Positions 1 to 8,520 of a stretch of DNA of 64,000 bases are shown in pieces. The notes under the pieces are model-generated. The model worked only from the letters and a program-made list of their open reading frames with translations. It made no database searches and was not told where the DNA came from. The first letter of the stretch is position 1. Each line of letters starts with the position of its first letter. The stretch covers positions 62,001-126,000 of the forward strand of contig NZ_SHNN01000001.1 in assembly GCF_026262625.1 (NCBI RefSeq), read 5' to 3'. The DNA is from Candidatus Litorirhabdus singularis. GTDB taxonomy: Bacteria > Pseudomonadota > Gammaproteobacteria > Pseudomonadales > Halieaceae. A program made the translations under genes and the position numbers.

Positions 1-2
1 TA

Positions 3-173
3 GCGATCAACTCGATTATGTTAACCGGGGGTATTACCAAGGTGTTAACAATAGAAGAAATTGAAGTGATCATTGCGTTTTTCTACAAAAAAATTCTGAC
101 CTCAGATCACAATCCAGTAGCCATCCTGGATACTAACTATGATATCTGGACTCTGGGGGCAATGGGGGAATAG
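3..173 (+). CDS. 3' end of an unrecognised gene (partial)
   Basis: The frame is open from the left edge to a TAG two bases before the ATG of the ligase gene, and the visible product ends in WTLGAMGE. I do not recognise the family from these 56 codons. The 2-bp gap to the ligase and the G-rich stretch at 165-170, which can serve as its ribosome binding site, suggest the two genes are co-transcribed. An acyl-carrier protein would be a natural partner, but no DSL phosphopantetheine motif is visible, so I make no functional claim. Confidence 0.35.
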   Translation, partial: AINSIMLTGGITKVLTIEEIEVIIAFFYKKILTSDHNPVAILDTNYDIWTLGAMGE

Positions 174-175
174 CC

Positions 176-1744
176 ATGTCGATAAATTGTATACGGACTC
201 TGCTGGAAGACGCCGAGAAAAGTCACCGTGATAAACCCGCCTTGATTTATAACGCACAAAGCCTGACTTATGCGCAGCTTTTTGAAAAAGTGAATCAGGT
301 GGCCTTATACCTGACTGAACTGGGCCTGCCGAAAAACTCACGTATCGGAGTCTATTCCAACAAGAGTATCGAGCAGGTAGTCGCCCTGCTGGGAATTTTG
401 TCTACAGACTATATCCTGGTGCCGCTGACCAGGCTGCTAAAACCCGAGCAAGTCGAATACATCATTAACGACTGTGACATCAAATGCATTATCACTGACA
501 AGATCAAGCTTGAGAGCATCGAGGAAATTGATTTTGACGGCCACGTAATCTCATACGAAGCTGCCGGCAAAGGTGTGCCTTCCTTTGAAGAAATTTTCAA
601 GTACTACAACAAACCCTATACCTGCGACATAAGCGGCCACAGTAATGCAGTAATCACCTACTCTTTCGGCCTGACCGGAACCCCCAAGGGCATTGTTATA
701 TCGCATCGAAACCTGATCGACTCTGCCCGGGTTGTGTCCCAGTACTTACAGCTTGAAGAAGACGACATTATTTCAGGTCTGCTTATTTTCAATCTGGATT
801 ATGGCCTCAACCAGATTTTTTGCACACTTTATAAAAGAGCCACCCTGGCTCTGCACAGACCTATTCTTCCCGAGGATTTCTTCAATCACGTTATCAACGA
901 CAAGGTCACGGTAATACCACTGATGCCGATAAATTTGTCGCAAATATTCGATGATGACGCCAAGAGAAGGCCCAGCGCAGAACTGTTTGATAACGTTAAA
1001 ACCATTACCTCATCCGGCGGCAACGTAACCGCGAAGATGATCAAGGACTGCAAAGAGACTTTTCAAAAAGCCCAGTTCTACTCAATGCATGGGCTCACAG
1101 AGGCCTTCCGCTCTACCTACCTCGATCCATCACAGGTACAAATCCGACCGGACTCAATCGGCAAGGCAATACCTGATGTTGAGCTATATGTTATCAATGA
1201 GGACGGCGACGAGTGTGCCGTACGTGAAGTCGGCGAACTGATTCATCGCGGCGGCTATATCTATCGCGGCTTCTGGAACGCACCGGAACAAAACAAACTG
1301 CGCTTCAAGTCTGTAGACATTCTTAAGAACATCGTCAACCTGGAGGGGCAGTTGACTGATGAAATCGTTGTCGCCTCAGGTGATTATGTCTACAAGGATG
1401 AAGAGGGTTATTTCTACTTCGTATCCCGACACGATGACATGATTAAAACCAGGGGCTTCAGGGTCTCCCCCTACGAAATAGAATCCGTGGTCCGCAAGAA
1501 CATTCCGCAGATCGACCAGTGTGCGGTTTTTTCTATCGATAATGAACTCATAGAAGAAGAGATAGTATTGGTTTACTCAGCCAGCCACAAAATAACTGAA
1601 CAGGAAATTCTGTTTGAGCTTAAAAAGCATCTGGCCTCTTATATGATTCCCAGCAAGGTGGTCTACAAGAAGTCTCTGCCGCTGGTGCAAAGCGACAAGA
1701 ACCAGGTCAACAAGGACGAACTGAAACGTGAACTGACCGACTAG
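176..1744 (+). CDS. AMP-forming acyl-CoA ligase (exosortase-cluster type)
   Basis: A 522-residue member of the class I adenylate-forming (ANL) superfamily, which activates a carboxylate as acyl-AMP and transfers it to CoA or a carrier protein. Visible signatures are the phosphate loop YSFGLTGTPKG at about 161-171, SGDYVYKDEEGYFYFVSR at about 400, the hinge motif DDMIKTRGFRVSPYEIE and a C-terminal lysine in QVNKDELK. The length and the RGFRVSP/NKDELK ending resemble acyl-CoA ligases found in exosortase-A gene clusters, but none of those partner genes is in view. The phosphate loop is odd: the usual two serines of S-G-S/T-T-G-x-P-K-G are F and L. The last 127 bp, including the stop, are duplicated at 37499-37625. 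The substrate is unknown. Confidence 0.8.
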   Translation: MSINCIRTLLEDAEKSHRDKPALIYNAQSLTYAQLFEKVNQVALYLTELGLPKNSRIGVYSNKSIEQVVALLGILSTDYILVPLTRLLKPEQVEYIINDCDIKCIITDKIKLESIEEIDFDGHVISYEAAGKGVPSFEEIFKYYNKPYTCDISGHSNAVITYSFGLTGTPKGIVISHRNLIDSARVVSQYLQLEEDDIISGLLIFNLDYGLNQIFCTLYKRATLALHRPILPEDFFNHVINDKVTVIPLMPINLSQIFDDDAKRRPSAELFDNVKTITSSGGNVTAKMIKDCKETFQKAQFYSMHGLTEAFRSTYLDPSQVQIRPDSIGKAIPDVELYVINEDGDECAVREVGELIHRGGYIYRGFWNAPEQNKLRFKSVDILKNIVNLEGQLTDEIVVASGDYVYKDEEGYFYFVSRHDDMIKTRGFRVSPYEIESVVRKNIPQIDQCAVFSIDNELIEEEIVLVYSASHKITEQEILFELKKHLASYMIPSKVVYKKSLPLVQSDKNQVNKDELKRELTD

Positions 1745-1761
1745 CGCGGGTGTTCTATAAA
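1635..1761 (+). repeat. 127-bp duplicated ligase 3' end, left (parental) copy
   Basis: These bases, the last 36 or so codons of the ligase plus its stop and about 17 bp downstream, recur in the same orientation at 37499-37625 with no difference that I can find by eye. This copy sits inside an intact gene and is therefore probably the source. Confidence 0.9.
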
Positions 1762-2192
1762 AGGATCACCACGTTGAACATCACCAATCACCATACATAA
1801 CCGTTCTTCCGAAAATGTGGTTTATTTTCCTTATCATCACTAATATCTGGATACGGATAAATACAGACAGCAGTTCGAGGAAATATCCAGTGACTCTCCC
1901 ACCCGTTAGACGAGTGACGAGATTTACTCCGGCACTTTCCTCCGACCACATAATTTACGACCCCATAATTTATTTCTGTAAGTTCGCGTTGCCTCAGTAG
2001 GCCGAAGGTTCAAGCCCTTCTGGGCCCACCAAATTTTATTATAAATCATAGAGTTATAACTGCTTAGAGCATCCGACTATGGGTATGGACTCATAGACAT
2101 AAAGTCGGTGGGTGTATGACCGTAGGCTCAGTGGTTGGTTCTTCATCTATACTGTTTAGACAGCCCGGACAGCGCAAGGAGGCGCGATCGGT
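1762..2192. other. 431-bp region without a convincing gene
   Basis: This AT-rich stretch lies between the ligase and the transposase remnant. Short open frames here show no recognisable protein features. The only interpretable element is the tRNA-like 3' end at 2004-2031. An AGGAGG ribosome-binding-site match at about 2177-2182 precedes the transposase fragment. Confidence 0.6.
2004..2031 (+). other. Isolated tRNA 3' end (T-arm, acceptor strand, CCA)
   Basis: Bases 2004-2020 form a perfect T-arm: the 5-bp stem GAAGG/CCTTC closes the 7-base loop TTCAAGC. It is followed by an acceptor 3' strand TGGGCCC and ACCA. No matching GGGCCCA 5' half or anticodon arm is visible upstream, so this is not a whole tRNA. 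Such 3' fragments are what site-specific integration into a tRNA gene leaves at the far end of an island, which makes this a candidate attachment-site remnant. It does not match the tRNA-Lys at 38369-38444. Confidence 0.6.
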
Positions 2193-2828
2193 ATGCTGTC
2201 GGATGGCAAGGATGCCGTTGGTGACGCCAACTATGAGCGACACCGACCCGAGCAGACACTGCTCTACCAGCTCGTTGAAGCACACAACCCGACCCTAATC
2301 GAGCAGTTGGGGCAGCAAGGCAAGTGTTTGCCTGAACATGTCCGCCGGGAATTCGAAGACTACCTCAAGTGCGGCCGCCTGGAACATGGATTCCTTCGGG
2401 TGCGCTGTGACAAGTGCCATTTCGAGCGGCTCGTGGCATTTTCCTGTAAAAGGCGTGGATTCTGTCCCAGCTGTGGAGCCCGCCGCATGGCCGAGACAGC
2501 GACCCTTCTCTCTGATGAAGTTTTTCCCGATGTACCGCTTCGTCAGTGGGTCATAAGTTTTCCCTTTCCGTTAAGGTATCTATTCGCCGCTCATCACCAG
2601 GCAATGGGTAAAGTCCTAGGAATCGTTTATCGGGCGATTTCGACCCACCTGGTACACAAGGCTGGGTATCAACTCAAAGATGGCGCCACCGGTGCGGTCA
2701 CGCTGATCCAGCGTTTTGGCAGCGCCTTGAACCTGAATATTCACTTTCACGTCCTGTTCCTTTGGGAAGGATTCCAGGTCAACAGCATTCAATCAGCAGG
2801 GACGCCACTGAGGAATTCGTTGGTATAG
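2193..2828 (+). pseudogene. IS91-family transposase, truncated (left copy)
   Basis: The 211-codon frame starts at an ATG with AGGAGG about 10 bp upstream. It carries the IS91-type N-terminal zinc-binding region (RCDKCHFE, then FSCKRRGFCPSCGARRMAE, about residues 70-100) and then PLRQWVISFPFPLRYLFA. It continues to RFGSALNLNIHFHVLFL, the region holding the HUH-type histidine pair. Family members go on for roughly another 150-200 residues with the catalytic tyrosine(s); here the protein veers into unrelated residues and stops, so it is presumably inactive. The part from 2471 on is repeated at 36819. Confidence 0.8.
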
Positions 2829-3023
2829 CGTCCGGAGCGCCCTACCGGTTCGTGCCAGGTTTCTAAGATGAGCGAAAAAGATTTACAAGACCAACTAAGC
2901 GAGTACTCACCGCAGGCACTGCGCGAGTCTGCTAACGCGCGTCGTCTTCCACCATTTCAGGATCCGAGACTATTTTCTGGACGACCAGTTACTTTCGACA
3001 CCCCATTAATACTTCTTATACTC
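2471..3023 (+). repeat. 553-bp direct repeat (IS91 remnant), left copy
   Basis: Aligns base for base with 36819-37371 at a constant offset of 34,348. I see only three mismatches (2482 G/A, one near 2837 C/G, one near 2976 T/G). It covers the second half of the transposase fragment and about 195 bp downstream, including the start of an open frame (MSEKDLQDQLSEYSPQALRE) that I do not recognise. The two copies bracket 33.8 kb and could support homologous recombination. Confidence 0.9.
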
Positions 3024-3062
3024 CTGACCCCTGTTTGCGTAGCGCCAGCCAATGACTTCACG

Positions 3063-3578
3063 TTAACTTGTCAGTACCCCAGCGGGGGGCGCGCGCAGGC
3101 CTTGTAGTATGGCGATGGGTACCACGACGGCAGACAGGGCAGCTGCCCAGATACCCTTGATAGTGGCGTAGGCAACAGGAGACAAAGCTTCTACGCCGAG
3201 CAGCGCCAGTAGTCCCAGCAGCAGGGGTGCGGCGAGTGCTGCACCCAACACTCCCATCCACGGGGCAGCCAGCCAGGGGTTATAGGGTAGCAGCCAGGCC
3301 AGAGCCAGGCCCTCGGTGCCTGTGGGTATGATCTCTTCTTTGTTTCGTTTGCGCCTAAATAACCCGATAAATATGGCGCCCAGGATCGCGGAAAGGATAA
3401 AGCCCGTGATTATCAGGTCCTTGCCATAACCATGCTCACCCCAGGTGCTGATCTCGGTCAGGCTGTGCAGGGTGCCATAGGCTATGGCGGCATTGAGTAC
3501 CAAATTGATCACGATGTTCTTTTTGGTTTCGCTGCGAATGTGATCTTGTACGGATAGCAGCGAGCTATTTTCATTCAT
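3063..3578 (-). CDS. Small integral membrane protein of unknown function
   Basis: About 171 residues from the ATG at 3578; a GTG four codons upstream is an alternative start. Roughly four hydrophobic segments are visible: one around NLVLNAAIAYGTL, one around IITGFILSAILGAIFIGLF, and two in the alanine/leucine-rich C-terminal half. A basic RRKRNKEE stretch lies between the second and third. I recognise no family. It is the first gene inside the left IS91 repeat, on the opposite strand to the transposase fragment, and it precedes the broken phytanoyl-CoA dioxygenase-like gene on the same strand. A membrane location is all that can be supported. Confidence 0.5.
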   Translation of the reverse strand: MNENSSLLSVQDHIRSETKKNIVINLVLNAAIAYGTLHSLTEISTWGEHGYGKDLIITGFILSAILGAIFIGLFRRKRNKEEIIPTGTEGLALAWLLPYNPWLAAPWMGVLGAALAAPLLLGLLALLGVEALSPVAYATIKGIWAAALSAVVVPIAILQGLRAPPAGVLTS

Positions 3579-3661
3579 GTCTTTCACCACAACTATTCAG
3601 GACCCGATGATAGTAGAGTGCGAGCCACGGGTGAACCAGATAGATTCGCGCATAACACTTA

Positions 3662-4184
3662 TTAACCAAACCCTGCCTGCCGTAGAAAATGAGCAATCTC
3701 CTCCGGGTCATCATCCAGATTGAAGCTGCGTCCCAGGTCAAGGTCACTGCCATTGCGGTCGGTGATAGCAATGGCACCCGCTTCATGTACCGGACGGCCA
3801 TCGAACAGAGCGCGAAATACCGGCTCCCAGCCTATCCAGTCCTCGAATTTGCCGCGGCATATCTTTGCCCGGGAGTTCATCACCAACCCCATGGTGCTGG
3901 TCCAGTCCTGAACCAGATCCGACAACGCCTCGCTCCCCAGTTTCACCGTAGCGGCGTCAGCGGCCTGCCCCCTCGACAATGCGCAGGGCGCCACCTTGCT
4001 CAACCAGGGTGATACTGCGGCCGTCCACGTCGAAGCTGAGAGATGGCAGGTTCTTGTAGTCCAGACCCCTGGCGGCGAGTTCAGCATTGCGCGGCAGGGC
4101 CGCCGGGATCAATGCATCAAAGATGTCATCCCGGTTAAGGTCCTTGCGCTCACAGTGACGTCTGGTACGACAATCGATAGACAT
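3662..4184 (-). pseudogene. Phytanoyl-CoA dioxygenase-like gene, frameshifted and truncated
   Basis: The frame starts at an ATG (4184) with GAGG upstream and reads IFDALIPAAL, AARGLDYKNLPSLSFDVDGR and ALRIVEG. It then hits TGA just after a run of five Gs (C-run at 3968-3972 on the plus strand). Removing one base restores the frame into KLGSEALSDLVQDW, WEPVFRALFDGRPVHE and SFNLDDDPEEIAHFLRQAGF. That is the N-terminal part seen before the catalytic domain in a class of phytanoyl-CoA dioxygenase-like proteins. The gene stops right after RQAGFG, so the Fe(II)/2-oxoglutarate domain is missing. The family call rests on my recollection of this N-terminal region. The single-base shift could be a sequencing error, but the truncation could not. 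Confidence 0.5.
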
Positions 4185-4315
4185 AGGTTAACTGGCCTCA
4201 GGAGTATGAAAAAGCATAGCATCGGCGCTTTCTATCGACTTAATACCCAACGTCGGGGACAAAAAGGCTGTGGCACACTAACATGGCAGAAATCGCGAAT
4301 GAGCCATAACCAACC

Positions 4316-6334
4316 ATGTCACCAGTTTTCCGCATCACCACCCATCTGTTGCTTGTTGCCACGCTGCTCGCCTGCGACAGCAAACCCGAGACTGCCCCGG
4401 CCACGGAGCCGCTCGAAATTATTGCCAGAACCCCGGCATTCGCAGGCGATGACCAGCGCCAGCCCTGTCGCGATTCACACCCGGACAAGCGGGCTTTCTT
4501 TGGCGCACTGCATATCCATACCAGCTTATCTTTCGACGCCTGGGTTTTTGACAACGACAATGGACCCGAGTCGGCCTATGCCTTTGCCCGTGGAGAACCC
4601 ATATTCAGTGGTCCGGAACAGGTACGCCTGCAGATCGACCGGCCCCTGGATTTCGCCGCGGTAACCGATCACGCGGAACAGTTCGGACAGATCGGCATCT
4701 GCACTGACCCGGCACAGGAAGACTACAACCACCAGGTATGCCACACCATCAGGGGCGAAGTATGGTGGGCTGCACTGTTGCCCGACAACCTGTCGCGCCT
4801 GGGCCGCATATTTTCCAGCGGGGGTGTCGGCCCCACGGCGGTGTCTGTGGAAGAAATCTGTCCCGGGGATCCAACCTGTACAGTTCAGGGCGGACCTGTC
4901 TGGGAGCGTATCCAACGTGCCGCGGAACAGTCTTACGACCGCAGCGCCGACTGCGAATTCACTTCCTTCGTGGGTTATGAATATTCCCTGACCACTCCTG
5001 ATGGGGGGAACAACATGCACCGCAACGTGCTGTTTCGCTCTGCAGAAGTACTGAATCTTCCGGTAAGCGCCCGCCTGGCGAAGCGACCCCTGGAGCTATG
5101 GCGACATCTCGAGGCAGCCTGTAACGGCGCCGACAATGGCTGTCAGGCACTGGCTATTCCCCACAACAGCAATGTCTCATCGGGAGAGATGTTTGCACCG
5201 CAGTATGCGGATGTCGAGTCTATTGAGCAACAGACTGAAATCGCCAGTTTGCGCCGTCGAACCGAGCCCCTGGTTGAAATCTACCAGAGCAAGGGGGATT
5301 CGGAATGCCGCAATGGCCTGTACCGAGTCGGCGGTGCCCCCGACGAGTTCTGCGACTTTGAAAAACTCCGTCATGAGTCTGAGGGCCTGGAAGATTGTGG
5401 TGATGCGATTGGTGACAAAGGGTTTGCAATGACTGGCTGCGTCTCGCGCCGCAACTTTATCCGCTACGTTCTGACGGAAGGTCTTGAGCAGCGTGCGCGC
5501 CTGGGAGTCAATCCCTTCGAGCTGGGGATCATAGCCGCTAGCGATACCCATGACTCCAACGGCGGTGACGTGGACGAGTATGACAACCGCTCTGGCCTGG
5601 TGCTCACCGATACGCCCGAGGAACGCCTGCAACCGGAGACCGTCCTGCCTGGTGGCGTTGCCTCGGTACGCCAGGCGCGATTCAGCCCCGGCGGTCTGGC
5701 GGGTGTATTTGCCGAGCAGAACACCCGGGAAGACTTATTCGATGCCATGCAACGCCGGGAAGCCTTTGGCACCTCCGGCCCTCGCATCGTGCCGCGATTC
5801 TTCGCCGCTAACGCCTTGCCAGATTCGCTCTGCGACTCTACCGATATGATTGCCAGGGCTTACGCAGCCGGTGTTCCCATGGGCAGCACGCTGACCTCAT
5901 CAGCGAACTCCGTATCTCCTGATTTTCTGGTAGCGGCCACTGCTGACAACGGCACCACAGAACATCCCGGCGGATTGTTGCAAAGGCTGCAGGTTATCAA
6001 GGGCTGGGTGGATGAAAACGGCATAATGCAGCAGAAGGTCTTCGACGTGGCCGGTACGCCGGACAATGGTGCTACGGTGGATGTCGGCAGCTGTCAGCCA
6101 CGTGGTGAGGGCTTTAGAAGTTTATGCACTGTGTGGCAGGACCCGGGTTTTTCCGACAGCCAGCACGCCGTCTATTACGCCCGTGTGCTGGAGAATCCCA
6201 GTTGTCGCTGGAACACCTATCAATGCAACGCGTTCCCCGCTGACGAGCGCCCGCCGACCTGCGATGACCCTGCCTACCCGAAAACTATCCAGGAGCGCGC
6301 CTGGACCTCGCCCATCTGGTATGCCCGCCAATAG
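4316..6334 (+). CDS. DUF3604 (PHP-like) lipoprotein, paralogue 1
   Basis: A 672-residue protein with a lipoprotein signal (hydrophobic LLLVATLLAC, Cys20), so probably anchored in the envelope. Metal-site-like motifs of the DUF3604/PHP fold are present: GALHIHTSLSFDAW near 63-75, AVTDHAEQFG near 118, IPHNSNVSSGEMF near 281, AASDTHDSNGG near 407, then FDAMQRREAFGTSGPRI and a C-terminal SPIWYARQ. Many paired cysteines in the middle suggest disulfides in the periplasm. The family is uncharacterised; its histidine/aspartate clusters resemble PHP phosphoesterases, so hydrolase activity is an inference. Two paralogues (8979-10916 and 28787-31000) lie in the same island. A sterol-desaturase gene follows about 100 bp downstream. 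Confidence 0.85.
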   Translation: MSPVFRITTHLLLVATLLACDSKPETAPATEPLEIIARTPAFAGDDQRQPCRDSHPDKRAFFGALHIHTSLSFDAWVFDNDNGPESAYAFARGEPIFSGPEQVRLQIDRPLDFAAVTDHAEQFGQIGICTDPAQEDYNHQVCHTIRGEVWWAALLPDNLSRLGRIFSSGGVGPTAVSVEEICPGDPTCTVQGGPVWERIQRAAEQSYDRSADCEFTSFVGYEYSLTTPDGGNNMHRNVLFRSAEVLNLPVSARLAKRPLELWRHLEAACNGADNGCQALAIPHNSNVSSGEMFAPQYADVESIEQQTEIASLRRRTEPLVEIYQSKGDSECRNGLYRVGGAPDEFCDFEKLRHESEGLEDCGDAIGDKGFAMTGCVSRRNFIRYVLTEGLEQRARLGVNPFELGIIAASDTHDSNGGDVDEYDNRSGLVLTDTPEERLQPETVLPGGVASVRQARFSPGGLAGVFAEQNTREDLFDAMQRREAFGTSGPRIVPRFFAANALPDSLCDSTDMIARAYAAGVPMGSTLTSSANSVSPDFLVAATADNGTTEHPGGLLQRLQVIKGWVDENGIMQQKVFDVAGTPDNGATVDVGSCQPRGEGFRSLCTVWQDPGFSDSQHAVYYARVLENPSCRWNTYQCNAFPADERPPTCDDPAYPKTIQERAWTSPIWYARQ

Positions 6335-6433
6335 CTTGGTTATACAGGGCATAAGTGCTGGCGTGTTTATTCTATTAATCAACACCCCATCGTGGGTTAA
6401 CCTGTCTTCATCACATAGCTCGGTTGGAGTTTG

Positions 6434-7330
6434 ATGGAAAGTATCGAAATCAGCCCTATAGCCGCCTACGCACTCCTGGCCATGATGCTCTATGGTATTG
6501 GAGAAATGCTGTGGCTAACACTGATAAGCCGCCAGGTCAGCTTCCGTCATGATTTCTGGCAGCCACTCAGGAACGCGATAGCCGTCACCCCGCTCAGCTC
6601 ATTGATCCCGCTGTTTGGAACCGGTTTCATGGCATTGGCTGGCCACTCGCTCGCCCCGATATCCCTGGAGCACAGCTGGTACATGTGGATTATTGGCCTG
6701 CTGATCTATGAATTCTGGTATTGGGTGCAGCATTTTCTGGCCCACAAAGTACGCCTGCTGTGGTGTTTGCATTCACCCCACCACGCCCCCGACAACATCA
6801 GCATGGTGGTGGGATACAACCATCACCTGCTGGAAGTACCCTACATGGCGTTCTTCCTCGGCTTCATGCCGGCGGTATGCGGAGTCCCCGTTGAAATTAT
6901 CATTGCTATCAATGTGATCGACGCATTCTGGGGCAGTCTGTTGCATATAAGCCCGCGGGTGGTAAGCAAACGCTACGGTCCGCTTGAACACTTCCTGCAA
7001 ACCCCCTCCTACCACCGGGTACACCACGCAAAGAACCCCATGTATATGGACACCAACTACAACTCAATGACCCTGTTCTGGGACTGGGCCATGGGCACGC
7101 TACAGCCACTGCGTGACGAGGAACCAGTACAGTACGGAATTACCCGTGACGTAGATGTAGAGAGCTGGCGCGACGTACAGTTGGGCGAAATGGCCCTGTT
7201 GTGGCGCGACATCCAACAGGCACCGGGGTTAGGAAACAAGCTCAGATATATGCTGATGCCACCGGGTTGGTCACACACGGGCAACCACAATATGGCCAGC
7301 ACCCAGAAGCAGGCTTTAACTGCCCAGTAG
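6434..7330 (+). CDS. Sterol desaturase / fatty acid hydroxylase family protein 1
   Basis: An integral membrane di-iron oxygenase-type protein of 299 residues, with several hydrophobic segments in the first 100 residues and again after 130. The histidine clusters that bind the two irons are visible: QHFLAH, LHSPHHAP, GYNHH and YHRVHHAKNP. The family hydroxylates or desaturates sterols and lipids using O2. I chose ATG 6434, with GGAG four bases upstream, over TTG 6431. It follows the DUF3604 lipoprotein on the same strand and converges with a second family member with no intervening base. The substrate cannot be read from sequence. Confidence 0.87.
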   Translation: MESIEISPIAAYALLAMMLYGIGEMLWLTLISRQVSFRHDFWQPLRNAIAVTPLSSLIPLFGTGFMALAGHSLAPISLEHSWYMWIIGLLIYEFWYWVQHFLAHKVRLLWCLHSPHHAPDNISMVVGYNHHLLEVPYMAFFLGFMPAVCGVPVEIIIAINVIDAFWGSLLHISPRVVSKRYGPLEHFLQTPSYHRVHHAKNPMYMDTNYNSMTLFWDWAMGTLQPLRDEEPVQYGITRDVDVESWRDVQLGEMALLWRDIQQAPGLGNKLRYMLMPPGWSHTGNHNMASTQKQALTAQ

Positions 7331-8260
7331 TTACTTGGAGCTTTCCGCGCTGGCAGGGTCCGCGCCCACCGCTGTTAGTTGCGCCTTTGATCCAGTCAGC
7401 ATCTGCCACCAGGCTTTCAAGGGCCCTACCTGGGCTTCCCAAACGGTATCAATTTTCTCTCCGGAAGAAAGACCCGTGGGCGGGTACTCATCTACCGCCG
7501 GATGGTAGTAGCTGCCAAACACTTTATCGAACAAAGGCAGCCATATGGCGAAGTTGGTATCCTGGTGTTGTGGCAGCCTGGAATGATGAATCCAGTGGTA
7601 CTGCGGAGTCGAAAAATAGGGCAGCAATCTGTGCAGCCAATCGTAGCGAACGTTGGCGTGAATGAAAAAGTCCCAGACCGGTGGCAGCAGGCCGGCGACC
7701 AGAATTGCCAGCATAGTTTGTGGCGGCGAAGACAGATCGAAGATCAGCCCCACGCTCAGGCCGCGGATGAGTGCCTGGCCCGCCAGCTCCAGGAAATGTG
7801 ACCGGTAGATAGACGTGGTGTTCAGAGTTTCGTCACTGTGATGGAGCTTATGCAGTTCCCACAGAAATGGCAGCTTATGTTGCAGCCGATGCCACCAGTA
7901 GTACCAGAAGTCTGCAAGAAAGCACGAAACAAACAGCAGAACCAGGGCATTCAACGCCAGGTCGATGGCCGGCACACCCAGTCCAATGTCGATAGCCGGA
8001 TAAGCGAACACAGGCGCACCGATACTCTGCGCCACAAACAAGCTGAACGCGACAACCAGGGCCGAAAATGCCGGTGTGATCAACCAGTTAGAAAAGGTGA
8101 TCTTCCAGTTAAACCAGAAATGTGAGCCACGAATATCGCTATTCACTGGAGACAGTTTCTCCAGCAAAAGAAACACCGGCCATGTCACCAGCAACAAACC
8201 GTAGGCATAACACAACATAATGAACGCGGGAAGAAGCTGATCGAGATACGCAGAAACCAT
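7331..8260 (-). CDS. Sterol desaturase / fatty acid hydroxylase family protein 2
   Basis: About 309 residues, membrane-bound, with the di-iron histidine motifs WWHRLQHKLPFLWELHKLHHSDE, HANVRYDW and YHWIHHSRLPQ. The start at 8260 has GGAGG nine bases upstream; a further ATG at 8290 lacks one. It is divergent from the SRPBCC gene across a 260-bp region holding the inverted repeat at 8315-8331. Its TAA abuts the TAG of the other desaturase gene. The two proteins differ clearly in sequence, so they are not a recent duplication and may hydroxylate different positions of the island's substrate (inference). Confidence 0.87.
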   Translation of the reverse strand: MVSAYLDQLLPAFIMLCYAYGLLLVTWPVFLLLEKLSPVNSDIRGSHFWFNWKITFSNWLITPAFSALVVAFSLFVAQSIGAPVFAYPAIDIGLGVPAIDLALNALVLLFVSCFLADFWYYWWHRLQHKLPFLWELHKLHHSDETLNTTSIYRSHFLELAGQALIRGLSVGLIFDLSSPPQTMLAILVAGLLPPVWDFFIHANVRYDWLHRLLPYFSTPQYHWIHHSRLPQHQDTNFAIWLPLFDKVFGSYYHPAVDEYPPTGLSSGEKIDTVWEAQVGPLKAWWQMLTGSKAQLTAVGADPASAESSK

Positions 8261-8520
8261 CTGCACTAACCTCCAACGGGGATATTTCAAAGGCGCAGTT
8301 AATATAAGCGATTACTAACTTGATCAATTAGCCGAATTTGGTATGGCTACTATGCTTTACAGACCTGCCACCTTAACGATGCCAATGCGCTGGAAGGTCC
8401 ATCGGTAACGAGTGCTGCGACTATGAAAACTCAGGCATAGCTGTAAGTTCAGACTGCGCTAATTACCAAGGCGCCAACTGGTTTAGCATAGAGTCTGAAC
8501 CAATACGAGGACGTCCACAA

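Noticed and set aside
1815-2000. 61-codon frame in the gap after the ligase
   Set aside because: Its composition is random-like, it has no ribosome binding site, and it ends just before the tRNA-like fragment.
2868-3107. 79-codon frame starting MSEKDLQDQ after the left transposase fragment
   Set aside because: The frame is shared with the right repeat only up to 3023, then differs completely. I recognise no family, so it is more likely a remnant than a gene.
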